Origin: Streptomyces venezuelae
GTDB lineage: Bacteria; Actinomycetota; Actinomycetes; Streptomycetales; Streptomycetaceae
DNA: 64,000 nt
Assembly: GCF_008642315.1 (NCBI RefSeq)
Contig: NZ_CP029192.1
Location: forward strand, 2,852,001 to 2,916,000
Direction: 5' to 3'
A program made the position numbers and the translations under genes. Positions 29,035 through 38,200 of the stretch are shown one piece after another. Numbering within the stretch: the first letter of the stretch is position 1; each line of letters starts with the position of its first letter. Below the pieces are notes generated by a model that was not told where the DNA came from, searched no databases, and worked only from the letters and a program-made list of their open reading frames with translations.

Positions 29035-30006
29035 GTGACCACCGCATCCCCCGCACCGTCCGCGGGCCCCGGCGGCGTCGCCAAGACGTCACCGCCGGGC
29101 CCGCGCTCCACGCCCCCGGCCGCCGAGCCCCCCGGCCCAAGGGCCCGCGCCCGCCGCGGCCTGCTCCGGGCCCTGCCCGTCTCCCCCGCCGTCATCCTGC
29201 TCGCGCTGTTCCTCGCGGGCCCGATCGGCTACTGCGCGTACATCGCCTTCACCGACCTCCAGCTCACCGGCCAGGCCGAGTCGAGCTTCGTGGGGCTCGA
29301 CAACTTCCGCGAGGCGTTCGGCGACGAGCGGTTCCTCAACGCGGTCTGGCTCACCCTCGTCTTCACGTTCCTCTCCTCGATCGTCGGCCAGAACACGCTG
29401 GGCCTGGCCCTCGCCACCCTCATGCAGCGCGCGTCCAAGCCGGTCCGCACCCTCACAGGCGCGATCGTCGTCACGGCGTGGGTGCTGCCGGAGGTCGTCG
29501 CCGGCTTTCTCCTCTACGCGTTCTTCCGCCGCGAGGGCACCCTGAACGCCGTCCTCGACTTCCTCCATCTCCCCTCCCAGAACTGGCTGTTCACCCTGCC
29601 GATCCTCGCGGTGTCGTTCGCGAACGTCTGGCGGGGCACGGCGTTCTCGATGCTCGTGTACTCCGCCGCCCTCAACGAGATCCCCAAGGAGATCACCGAG
29701 GCCGCGGAGGTCGACGGTGCCGGTGGCTGGCGCCGCATGTGGCACATCACGCTGCCGATGATCCGCCGCTCGATCGGCACGAACCTCATGCTCAACACCC
29801 TGCAGACGCTCTCCGTCTTCGGTCTGATCTGGGTGATGACGCGCGGCGGCCCGGGAAACGACAGCCAGACCCTCCCGCTCTTCATGTACGAGCAGGCCTT
29901 CCAGAAGAGCATGATCGGCTACGGCACGGCCGTGGCCCTGCTGCTGCTCCTCGTCGGCTCGCTCTTCTCCGTCGTCTACATGCGTCTGCTCCGTACGGAG
30001 GTCTGA
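29035..30006 (+). CDS. Sugar ABC transporter permease (MalF/UgpA type)
   Basis: A 323-residue inner-membrane permease with a Pro/Ala/Arg-rich cytoplasmic start and six predicted helices beginning at VSPAVILLALFLAGPIGYCAYIA. The EAA loop that contacts the ATPase reads EIPKEITEAAEVDGAGGWRR followed by ITLPMI. GTG 29035 is the first in-frame start after the 48-bp repeats; its nearest GGAG is 15 bases away, so initiation may be weak or coupled. It is second in the three-gene importer operon. Confidence 0.88.
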   Translation: MTTASPAPSAGPGGVAKTSPPGPRSTPPAAEPPGPRARARRGLLRALPVSPAVILLALFLAGPIGYCAYIAFTDLQLTGQAESSFVGLDNFREAFGDERFLNAVWLTLVFTFLSSIVGQNTLGLALATLMQRASKPVRTLTGAIVVTAWVLPEVVAGFLLYAFFRREGTLNAVLDFLHLPSQNWLFTLPILAVSFANVWRGTAFSMLVYSAALNEIPKEITEAAEVDGAGGWRRMWHITLPMIRRSIGTNLMLNTLQTLSVFGLIWVMTRGGPGNDSQTLPLFMYEQAFQKSMIGYGTAVALLLLLVGSLFSVVYMRLLRTEV

Positions 30007-30915
30007 GTGCCCGTCAAGTCGCTCACGCACGACCCGCGTTCGACCCGCGCCGCCCGTTCGACCCGCACTCCGCGTTCGGCCCGTACGCCGCGTTCCCGCC
30101 GCGCGTCGCACCGCCTCGCCGCCGACGCGGGCCTGCTGGTCGTCGCGGCGGCGTTCATCCTCCCCCTCGCCTGGGTGGTCCTCTCCTCCCTCGACCCGAA
30201 GGCGGACCTGAGGGTACGGCTCCCCGACAGCCTCACCCTCGACAACTACGACCAGGTCCTCACCCCCGAGATCACCTTCACCCCCCTCCTCAACAGCCTC
30301 CTGCTCTGCGGCGGCGGCACGCTGCTCACGGTCGTCTGCGCGGCCCTCGCGGCCTACCCCCTCTCCCGCTACCGCTCCCGCCTGAACCGCCCCTTCATGC
30401 TGACGATCCTGTTCGCGACGAGCCTGCCGATCACAGCGATCATGGTTCCGGTGTACGCGCTGTTCGTGCAGGTCGACCTGATCGACACGATGCAGGGCAC
30501 GATCTTCTTCTTCGCCGCGTCCCAACTCCCCTTCGCCATCTGGCTGATGAAGAACTTCATGGACGGCGTCCCGAAGGAGCTGGAGGAGGCGGCGTGGACG
30601 GACGGCGCGTCGTCCTTCCAGTCCCTGCTGCGGATCGTGCTGCCCCTGATGGGCCCCGGCGTGGCCGTGGTGACGGTCTTCTCGTTCGTCATGATGTGGG
30701 GCAACTTCTTCGTCCCCTTCATGCTGCTGCTCACGCCGGAGCAGATGCCGGCGTCGGTCAGCATCAACGACTTCTTCGGCAACAAGGGGACGGTGGTGTA
30801 CGGCCAGCTGGCCGCGTTCTCGATCCTCTACTCGACGCCGGTGATCCTGCTGTACGTCCTCGTCTCGCGGAAGCTGGGGGGCGGGTTCGCGCTGGGCGGC
30901 GCGGTGAAGGGCTGA
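30007..30915 (+). CDS. Sugar ABC transporter permease (MalG/UgpE type)
   Basis: A 302-residue permease. The cytoplasmic N-terminus (residues 8-36) is an Arg/Ser/Thr repeat (DPRSTRAARSTRTPRSARTP) encoded by near-repeats of about 21 bp. Six helices follow. The EAA loop is GVPKELEEAAWTDGASSFQS with IVLPLMGPG. The GTG start directly abuts the previous stop. It pairs with the MalF-type subunit to form the channel. Confidence 0.9.
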   Translation: MPVKSLTHDPRSTRAARSTRTPRSARTPRSRRASHRLAADAGLLVVAAAFILPLAWVVLSSLDPKADLRVRLPDSLTLDNYDQVLTPEITFTPLLNSLLLCGGGTLLTVVCAALAAYPLSRYRSRLNRPFMLTILFATSLPITAIMVPVYALFVQVDLIDTMQGTIFFFAASQLPFAIWLMKNFMDGVPKELEEAAWTDGASSFQSLLRIVLPLMGPGVAVVTVFSFVMMWGNFFVPFMLLLTPEQMPASVSINDFFGNKGTVVYGQLAAFSILYSTPVILLYVLVSRKLGGGFALGGAVKG

Positions 30916-31138
30916 CGGCGGCGCCCGGCGGGGGCCCGGCTCGGGCTGACGCGATCCGGTCTTACGACGGACACGAAACTGTGACACGAGTTCGCGGCGA
31001 TACGTTCCTCCTCGCCCCTTTCGTGGTCACACATCTCCCTGGTATCGGGCCTGGGACCGCACTAGCGTGCTGAGCTCGCGCCTCCCCCACCAGCCACGCC
31101 GCGTGACCCATCAGCCCCCACCAGCCAGGAGTCGAACC

Positions 31139-31801
31139 GTGCCCCGCCCTCTCCGCCTCGCGACGGCCGCGCTCGCGGCCTCCGCAGCGCTGCTTCTGAC
31201 GTCCTGCGGCAGCGACGACGACAAGCCGAAGGCCGACGACAAGATCGCCGGCGCGGACCAGGGCGACGAGAAGTCGCCATCGGCGGACGAGTCAGGGGAG
31301 GCGGGGGCGGAGGTACGGCGCCCGAAGATCGAGCTGCCGTCGGACCTGACGTACAAGTTCGACTGGTCCAGGACGGGCGACAAGACCAAGGACGCGGTCC
31401 TGGCCGACACGGAGCAGTACGTGCAGGCCGTCGACATGGCCATCGCCGAGCAGGAACCGCTGCACAAGGCGTACCGCTTCTACTCCGAGGGGAACGCGGC
31501 GGCCGGGAGCCAGAAGTTCGTGCAGGAGTACGTCGACTACAAGGACCGCATCACCGGCGTCAAGCGGTACTTCAACGCCCGGGTCGATGTCACGGGCGGC
31601 AAGACGGCGGGCCTCGTCTACTGCGAGGACCAGCGGAAGGCGCACAACAAGAGCCTCAAGACGGGCAAGACGGCGAAGGCGCAGGCTCCGTCCAAGGACG
31701 ACTTCGTGCTGTACAGCAGCCGACTGCGCGTGAACGAACAGGGCGTCTGGGTCACCGAGACGACCACATCAGACCGGGGGAACGCCACATGTCAGCCATG
31801 A
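31139..31801 (+). CDS. Secreted lipoprotein of unknown function
   Basis: A 220-residue protein. The signal peptide (LATAALAASAALLLTSC) ends in lipobox LTSC, giving a lipid-anchored Cys near residue 23. An Asp/Lys/Glu-rich linker follows, then an alpha/beta-looking domain (LTYKFDWSRTGDKTKDAVLADTEQYVQA, read in parts; YRFYSEGNAAAGSQKFVQEYV; VWVTETTTSDRGNATCQP). One family trait is repeated YK/YD motifs; I recognise no named family. GTG 31139 has AGGAG seven bases upstream. It overlaps the next gene by 13 bp, so the two are co-translated. Confidence 0.75.
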   Translation: MPRPLRLATAALAASAALLLTSCGSDDDKPKADDKIAGADQGDEKSPSADESGEAGAEVRRPKIELPSDLTYKFDWSRTGDKTKDAVLADTEQYVQAVDMAIAEQEPLHKAYRFYSEGNAAAGSQKFVQEYVDYKDRITGVKRYFNARVDVTGGKTAGLVYCEDQRKAHNKSLKTGKTAKAQAPSKDDFVLYSSRLRVNEQGVWVTETTTSDRGNATCQP

Positions 31802-32832
31802 CAAGGACGAGCAGGACACCACTGATCGCGGCCGGAGCGGTGGCAATGGCCGCCGTGCTGCTCCTGCCCGGCCCCGCCTCGGCGGGCACCGGCCACGGCG
31901 GGAGCACCAACGGCGACGCCAAGGGCCCCACCGAGGAGGGCGGCGACGGAACCCTGATCGCCTCCGCGGGCGGCATCTCCTACGACCGTTCCAAGAACGG
32001 CTCGGGCCCCAAGTCCGGCGCGATCGCCCCCACGGGCGCCTACAGCCCGCCGCCCTGCTGGTACGGCCCGACGTACACCCCCGCCCAGTTCAAGAAGGAG
32101 CGTGAGGCGGTCTGGGCCGTGGACTCCACGGGGCACGAGTGGGACCTCGAACAGCAGGAGCGCTACGTCAAGGGCAAGCCGTACAAGAACTTCAACCTGG
32201 ACAAGGCCGGCAAGGGCTACTGGTGGACGGCGTTCCCCAACAAGACCTACCCGCCCGGCTGGGACAAGTGCACGAAGGAGACGTTCTGGGTCGACCAGGG
32301 CGACCCGCCGCCCGCGGACGCCCCCGAGGCGATCGACGCGGAGATCCTCGCGAAGCTCGCCTACGCCGAGATCCGCGTACCCGGCACGAAGGTGTCCCTC
32401 GCGCCCGAGGGCGCCACGAAGGTCAACCTGCCGACATGGGCGTGGCTGGACGCCGCGGAGTTCAAGCCGGTGTCCGTGACCGCCAGGGTCGACGTGCTCG
32501 ACATCGAGGCCACGACGACCGCCGTGCCCGTCTCCCTGAAGATCGACCCGGGCACGGCGGACGCGGAGACGTACCCGGAGAACGGCGTCTGCGACCTGGT
32601 GGGCGACAAGATCGGCACGCCGTACGCGAAGGGCAAGTCCAAGGAGACCCCGCCCTGCGGCGTGAAGTACCTGCGCTCGTCGGGCGACGGCTCGTACCCG
32701 CTGAAGGCCACGGTCACGTGGAAGATCCACTGGACGGGCACGGGCGTGACTGAGGAACAGGAACTGCCCGAGGGCGAGTTCGGCGCGGAGCAGGACGTGG
32801 TGGTGGAGGAGATCCAGTCCATCAACCGCTGA
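31789..32832 (+). CDS. Secreted Cys-containing protein of unknown function
   Basis: A 347-residue exported protein. The signal peptide has the hydrophobic core LIAAGAVAMAAVLLLPG and AxA site ASA near residue 32. The mature part has four Cys in PPPCWYGP, GWDKCTKE, NGVCDLVG and PPCGVKYL, suggesting two disulfides. Beta-rich repeats such as FKPVSVTARVDVLDIEATT follow, with a WKIHWTGTG strand near the end. No named family is recognised. It overlaps the lipoprotein gene by 13 bp. The kinase gene follows after 58 bp, so the three may act together at the cell surface. Confidence 0.75.
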   Translation: MSAMTRTSRTPLIAAGAVAMAAVLLLPGPASAGTGHGGSTNGDAKGPTEEGGDGTLIASAGGISYDRSKNGSGPKSGAIAPTGAYSPPPCWYGPTYTPAQFKKEREAVWAVDSTGHEWDLEQQERYVKGKPYKNFNLDKAGKGYWWTAFPNKTYPPGWDKCTKETFWVDQGDPPPADAPEAIDAEILAKLAYAEIRVPGTKVSLAPEGATKVNLPTWAWLDAAEFKPVSVTARVDVLDIEATTTAVPVSLKIDPGTADAETYPENGVCDLVGDKIGTPYAKGKSKETPPCGVKYLRSSGDGSYPLKATVTWKIHWTGTGVTEEQELPEGEFGAEQDVVVEEIQSINR

Positions 32833-32839
32833 CGACACG

Positions 32840-32875
32840 GTTCCACGAGTTCCACGAGTTCCACGAGTTCCACGA
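32840..32875. repeat. Four tandem copies of a 9-bp repeat
   Basis: GTTCCACGA is repeated four times without interruption in the short spacer before the kinase start. It may be a slippage product or a small direct-repeat binding site. Confidence 0.9.
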
Positions 32876-32890
32876 GGGGGAGGCAGCACG

Positions 32891-35086
32891 GTGCGGGGGC
32901 GGTTGCTCGACGGCCGTTACGAGCTGCTCGCGCCGATCGGCGCGGGCGGCATGGGCGAGGTCTGGCGCGCACGCGACACGCGCCTCGGCCGCGAGGTCGC
33001 GGTCAAGCTCCTCGTACCGGGTCCTGCCGCGTCCGAGGACGAGCGGCGGGAACTCCTGGCCCGCTTCCGGCAGGAGGCCCGCGCCGCCGCCTCCCTGGAC
33101 AGCCCGTACATCGTCGCCGTCCACGACCACGGTGAGGACGACGGCATCCCGTACCTGGTGATGGCCCTCGTGCAGGGGCGATCGCTGGACCAGGTGCTGC
33201 GCGAGAGCGTCCGGGTGCCCGTGGCGGACGCGCTGCGCTGGGCGGCGGACGTGTGCCGCGCTCTGGAGGTGGCGCACGCGGCGGGCATCGTGCACCGGGA
33301 CATCAAGCCGGGCAACGTGATGGTCGCGCCGGACGGCACCGCGAAGGTCGTCGACTTCGGCATCGCGACGTTCGTGGAGCGCGCGGCCGGGGACACGCGC
33401 CTCACACGAACCGGGCAACTGCCGTTCGGAAGCGTGCCGTATCTGGCTCCGGAACGGTTCCGCCAGGAGCCGGGCGACGCCCGCACCGACCTGTACGCGC
33501 TGGGCTGCGTACTCTACGAACTCCTCGTCGGCAGGCCCCCGTTCACGGGCTCGGCGGCGGGCGTCATGCACAACCACATCAACGACGCGCCGCTGCGCCC
33601 GAGCGCGGCGCGCCCCGAGGTGCCGCGGCCGCTGGCACACCTGATCCTGGACCTGCTGGCCAAGGACCCGGCGGACCGCCCGCCGGACGCGGCGACGACG
33701 CTCGCCCGTCTGGAGACGTCGACGAGTGCCCTCCCCACGCTGCCGCAACTCCAGAAGGACGACACTCCGCCGACCATCCAGGACGAGGTCACAAAGCACT
33801 GCTCGACCACGACCACGGCCACGACGGCGGCCACGTCCAAGGCCAAGGCCACGACCGCCGTGTCCGTCAGCCCGGCCCCCGCTCGCCGCGCCCGCCGCCG
33901 CCTGCTCCTCCCCGCCGCGCTGCTCCTCGCCCTCGGCATCCCGGCGGGCCTGGGCATACGCGCCCTCGCGACGCCCGACCCGAGCCCCGGCGAGGCCACC
34001 CTCGAGATCGGCGTGGCCCACAGCTACCGGCACGTGGGCGAACCCTCGGCGGACGGCGGCGCCCCGGACACGTACGCGAAGTCGGAGTACAGACAGTTCA
34101 CGACGCAGCAGCTGCGCACGGTCGAGTCAGCCTTCGCGGAAACACTCGGCGACAAGCACGACGGAAGCCGCTTCCGCTTCGTCCCCGTCACCGCGAACCC
34201 GGACGTGAGCAGCCGCGAGCTGCTGGCGGAACACCCGGACATGCTCGCCGTCATCGGCGACACCGTCGACTTCTCGTGGGTGCACGACACGGACGAGGCG
34301 TTCCTGCCGGAGATCAGCACCTGCCACGAATACGCGCACGCCGGGGGCGCGTTCGCGATCCCCGCGGACGACGCGCGGCAGGGCGAGGCGATCGCCCGCT
34401 ACCTCCACTCGCAGACCGACGCACGCCGGGTGCTCGTCGCCGAGGACAAGCTCTGGGTGAACCGCGAGGACGGCATCGGCACGGCACTCCGCAGAAACGG
34501 CGTCTCCGTCGAGGCCCTGGACGTGACACCCGACAAGGTGAAGACATCGCAGATCCCCTCTCTGGTCGCGGAGGCAGGGGCGGACGCGGTCGTAGTGCCG
34601 ACCGGCACTCCGGTCGACGTATGGGCGGACAGGCTCCGGTCCGGCGGCTTCGAGGGCCCGGTGATCGGCCAGGGCGACCAGGAGGGCACCTGCGCGGACT
34701 CGGAGGACCGGTCGGCCGAGGAGAAGAGGGACAGAGCGCTCCCCGACGGCGTCATCCGTGTACGCAACTATGCGGCCGAGCCCGACGACAACCTCCCGGC
34801 ACGCGGCAACGAGGAGCTGTACGACGGCGCACTGGCCCTGGCCAAGGCACTGACCGCGCTCCCCGAGGACGACACCGCACCCACGTCCCTCCGCCACACC
34901 CTGGACCGCGAGCTCCAACAGGTCTCCGTCAACGGCGTCCAGGCAGAGGTCAGCTTCGAGAAGCGCCGCTCGGCGAGACAACGCCCCGTATGGTTCGACC
35001 GCCGCGACGAAGACCACTGGACGGAGATCGGCAAGGTCAGCAAGAAGTACACCAACAGCCACCCACATGACGGCCCTGCAACCTGA
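32891..35086 (+). CDS. Transmembrane Ser/Thr kinase with extracellular solute-binding-like sensor
   Basis: A 731-residue fusion. Residues 10-270 are a Hanks-type kinase: Gly loop GAGGMGEVW, ATP lysine K39, catalytic D137 in HRDIKPGNVMV, DFGIA, and APERF. A Thr/Ala-rich linker leads to one TM segment near residues 335-358. The extracellular part (about 365-731) resembles type 1 periplasmic binding proteins of the amino-acid/LivJ kind (MLAVIGDTVDFSW, ARRVLVAEDKLWVNREDGIGTAL, read in parts; ADAVVVPTGTPVD; GPVIGQGDQEG). PASTA domains are absent. GTG 32891 follows GGGGGAGG. The likely role is ligand-controlled phosphorylation signalling. Confidence 0.9.
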   Translation: MRGRLLDGRYELLAPIGAGGMGEVWRARDTRLGREVAVKLLVPGPAASEDERRELLARFRQEARAAASLDSPYIVAVHDHGEDDGIPYLVMALVQGRSLDQVLRESVRVPVADALRWAADVCRALEVAHAAGIVHRDIKPGNVMVAPDGTAKVVDFGIATFVERAAGDTRLTRTGQLPFGSVPYLAPERFRQEPGDARTDLYALGCVLYELLVGRPPFTGSAAGVMHNHINDAPLRPSAARPEVPRPLAHLILDLLAKDPADRPPDAATTLARLETSTSALPTLPQLQKDDTPPTIQDEVTKHCSTTTTATTAATSKAKATTAVSVSPAPARRARRRLLLPAALLLALGIPAGLGIRALATPDPSPGEATLEIGVAHSYRHVGEPSADGGAPDTYAKSEYRQFTTQQLRTVESAFAETLGDKHDGSRFRFVPVTANPDVSSRELLAEHPDMLAVIGDTVDFSWVHDTDEAFLPEISTCHEYAHAGGAFAIPADDARQGEAIARYLHSQTDARRVLVAEDKLWVNREDGIGTALRRNGVSVEALDVTPDKVKTSQIPSLVAEAGADAVVVPTGTPVDVWADRLRSGGFEGPVIGQGDQEGTCADSEDRSAEEKRDRALPDGVIRVRNYAAEPDDNLPARGNEELYDGALALAKALTALPEDDTAPTSLRHTLDRELQQVSVNGVQAEVSFEKRRSARQRPVWFDRRDEDHWTEIGKVSKKYTNSHPHDGPAT

Positions 35087-35224
35087 GTCGCTGTGGACAC
35101 ACTCCTCGCCGCCTGGCCATCAACCCCACGGCCCCCATTACCAGCTTCACGTAACGCGGCCTCATTCGATAGCTTCGCTCGTGCGTACGGTTACGAGCGA
35201 GGCAGCGGGGGCGGGGGAAGTCGT

Positions 35225-38200
35225 ATGGGAAGCCATCGTCCGTCGGACTGGCATGTGCTTGATCTGGAGAAGGATCCGACGCCGGGGGACCCGCACCGGG
35301 TGCGGTCGCTGGCCAAGAACCTGCACGACTTCGCCGATGACGTGGGAAAAGTCCTGCGGGACATCAAAGGGATGGCGGGCGACGAGGCCATCCTGAAGTG
35401 GGTGGGCAAGACCGCGGACGCGTTCACGGAGAAGTTCGAGGACGCCCCGGACAAGCTGAAGAAGCTCCGCAAGTCCTACGAGATGGCGGGTGACGCGCTG
35501 TCCGCGTACTGGCCGGAGCTGGAGCGCGCCCAGACCTTGGCCGACAAGGCCCTGGTCAAGGGCCGCGAGGCGCAGGCCGATCTGTCGTCCGCCAAGTCCC
35601 GTCTTTCCTCCGCCGATTCGTGGGTGGAGCGGGCCGGCAAGGAAGCCGACAAGTACAAGGACAAGCCCGGCGGCGGCAAGGACGTGCCCAAGCCGGACGA
35701 GGACAAGGTCAAGGCCGCCACCCGCAACGCGCACTCCGCCGAGAAGGCCCAGAAGTCCGCCCAGGGCGACGTCGACTCCGCCAAGAGCGCTCTGGAAGCG
35801 GCGAAGAAGATGGCGGCCGACGCGCGCAAGATGCGCGAGGAGGCCGCGGGCACCGCGAAGAAGAAGATCGACGAGGCGTCGGATGCGGGTATCCCCAACC
35901 GCAAGTGGTGGGAGGAGATCGGCGACTGGGTCTCCGACAACTGGGACACCATCGTCGCCGTCTGCAAGGTCGTCGTCGCCGTCGTCGGCATCATCGCGAT
36001 GATCATCGGCGGGCCCATCCTCGCCGCCATCGTCATCGTGGCAGCGGTGATCGTCCTCGCGGACACGCTCAACAAATACGCGAAAGGCCAAGCGGGCCTC
36101 CTGGACGTCGCCTTCGCCGCCCTGGACTGCGTACCCGGCATGAAGGGCCTGACGACCGCCGCGAAACTCGGCAAGGGCCTCAAGGGGCTCAAGGCCATGG
36201 GTCTCAAGGGCATGGCCCAGGGGGTGAAAGGCCTGGGCAAGAATGCCAAGAACATGCTGGCGGACAGCGGCAGGGGAGCGTTCGACCGCGCGAGGAACGT
36301 CGTTCGCTCCCGGGGCAGTGACCCGGTCGACATGGCCACGGGCGGCATGTTTCTGCCGCAGATCGACATCACCCTGCCAGGTGCTCTGCCGTTGACCTTC
36401 AGACGTCGTGTCGCCTCGGACTACCGTGCGGGATGGTGGTTCGGCCCCACGTGGGCCTCCACCGTCGATCAGCGACTGGAAGTCGACGAGGAAGGGATCG
36501 TTTTCGTCACCGAGGACGGCCTCTTGCTCACCTATCCGGTCCTTCGAGCGGGAGATCCACCGGCTCTCCCGAAATCCGGGCCGCGTTGGCCCTTGAGTCG
36601 ACTGAGCAACGGCGGATACCGCGTCGAGAATCCCCTCGACGGACTGGGCCATCACTTCGGCTCCCCCGTTGACGGCTTGGCTCGCCTGGAACTCACGACG
36701 GACCGCAACGGCAACAGCATTTCCTACGACTATGACGAGTACGGCAGGCCCACCGGGCTCCGGCACTCCGGGGGCTACCACCTGAAGGTGGAGGTCGAAG
36801 GCGGCCGCGTCACTTCGCTCGGACTCGGCAACGCCGCTTCCGACGGTGGCGATGTAATGGTGAAGCGCTTCGGATATGACGAGCAGGGCAACCTCGCGGA
36901 GGACGTCAACTCCTCCGGTCTGGCCCTGCGGTTCACGTATGACGAGCGGCTTCGTGTCACTTCGTGGACCGACCGCAACGACAGGAGCTACTCATACGCG
37001 TACGACGAACGCGATCGATGTACGGCGGAAGGTGGTGAAGCCGGCCACCTTGCGGTCACGCTCTCCTACGACGGAACCGACCCACGATGGCCCGACTGCC
37101 GCGTCACCAGCCTGACGACGGCACAGGGTGCCGTGTCCCGGTTCGTCGTCAATGACAGGTGCCAGGTCATCGCGGAGATCGACCCGCTGGGCGGGGTAGT
37201 GGGCACCACGTACGACGCCAACCATCATGTGGTGTCCCGGACCGACGAACTCGGTCACGTCACACGCGTCTCGAACACCGCGGCGGGCTTGCCCCAAACG
37301 CTGACGCGTGCGGACGGCTCGACCCTGCGCTACGTGTACGACGCAACCGCGAACCCGACAGCTGTCACACTGCCGGACGGTTCGACCTGGCTGCGGGAGT
37401 ACGACGAGCGGGGCAATTGCACCGCCGTCACCGAGCCCTCGGGAGCAGTCACCCGCTACACCTACGACGAAGCGGGCCACCTCGTCAGAGTCACTGACAC
37501 CTTGGGTCATGAAAGGTTCGTCCAGTGCAACGCAGCGGGTCTGCCGACGGAGACGTCGGAACCCGGTGGCGACCGCTCGGTCTGGACTTACGACGCCTTC
37601 GGGAGACCAGCCACCATCTCCGACAGTCCAGGCTCGAGTACGCGACTGACGTGGACAACCGAAGGACAGCTGTCGCAGCGCACTGCTCCCGACGGCTCCG
37701 TCGAGTCCTGGGACTACGACGGTGAGGGGAACTGCGTCTCCTATGTCACCCCCACAGGAGCAGTCTCTCGATTCACGTACACGCACTTCGACCTGCCGGC
37801 CTCTCGTACGGAACCCGACGGCGCGCACTACACATTCGCCCACGACGCCCAGCTACGCCTCACCGAGGTCGTCAACCCCCAAGGCGCGAAGTGGAAGTAC
37901 ATCTACGACGCTGCCGGGCGCCTGACCTCCGAGACCGACTTCGACGGCCGCACCCTTGCCTACACGCGTGACGCCGCCGGGCGCCTGACGTCCCGCACCA
38001 ACGCCTGCGGCCAGACGATTCACTTCGCGTACGACGCCGTTGGTCACGTGGTCAGCAGGACGAGCGACGGGCGGACCACCACCTTCTCCTACGGGCTCGA
38101 CGACCTGCTCGGACACGCCACAAACCCGGACGGGAACACTCTCACCCGCCTGCACGACAGCAACGGTCAGCTGACCTCCGAGTCGTTCGACGGCCGCTCG

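Noticed and set aside
30007..30110. Arg/Ser-Thr repeats at the start of the second permease as a separate element
   Set aside because: They are in frame, cytoplasmic and part of the permease N-terminus; simple codon slippage explains them.
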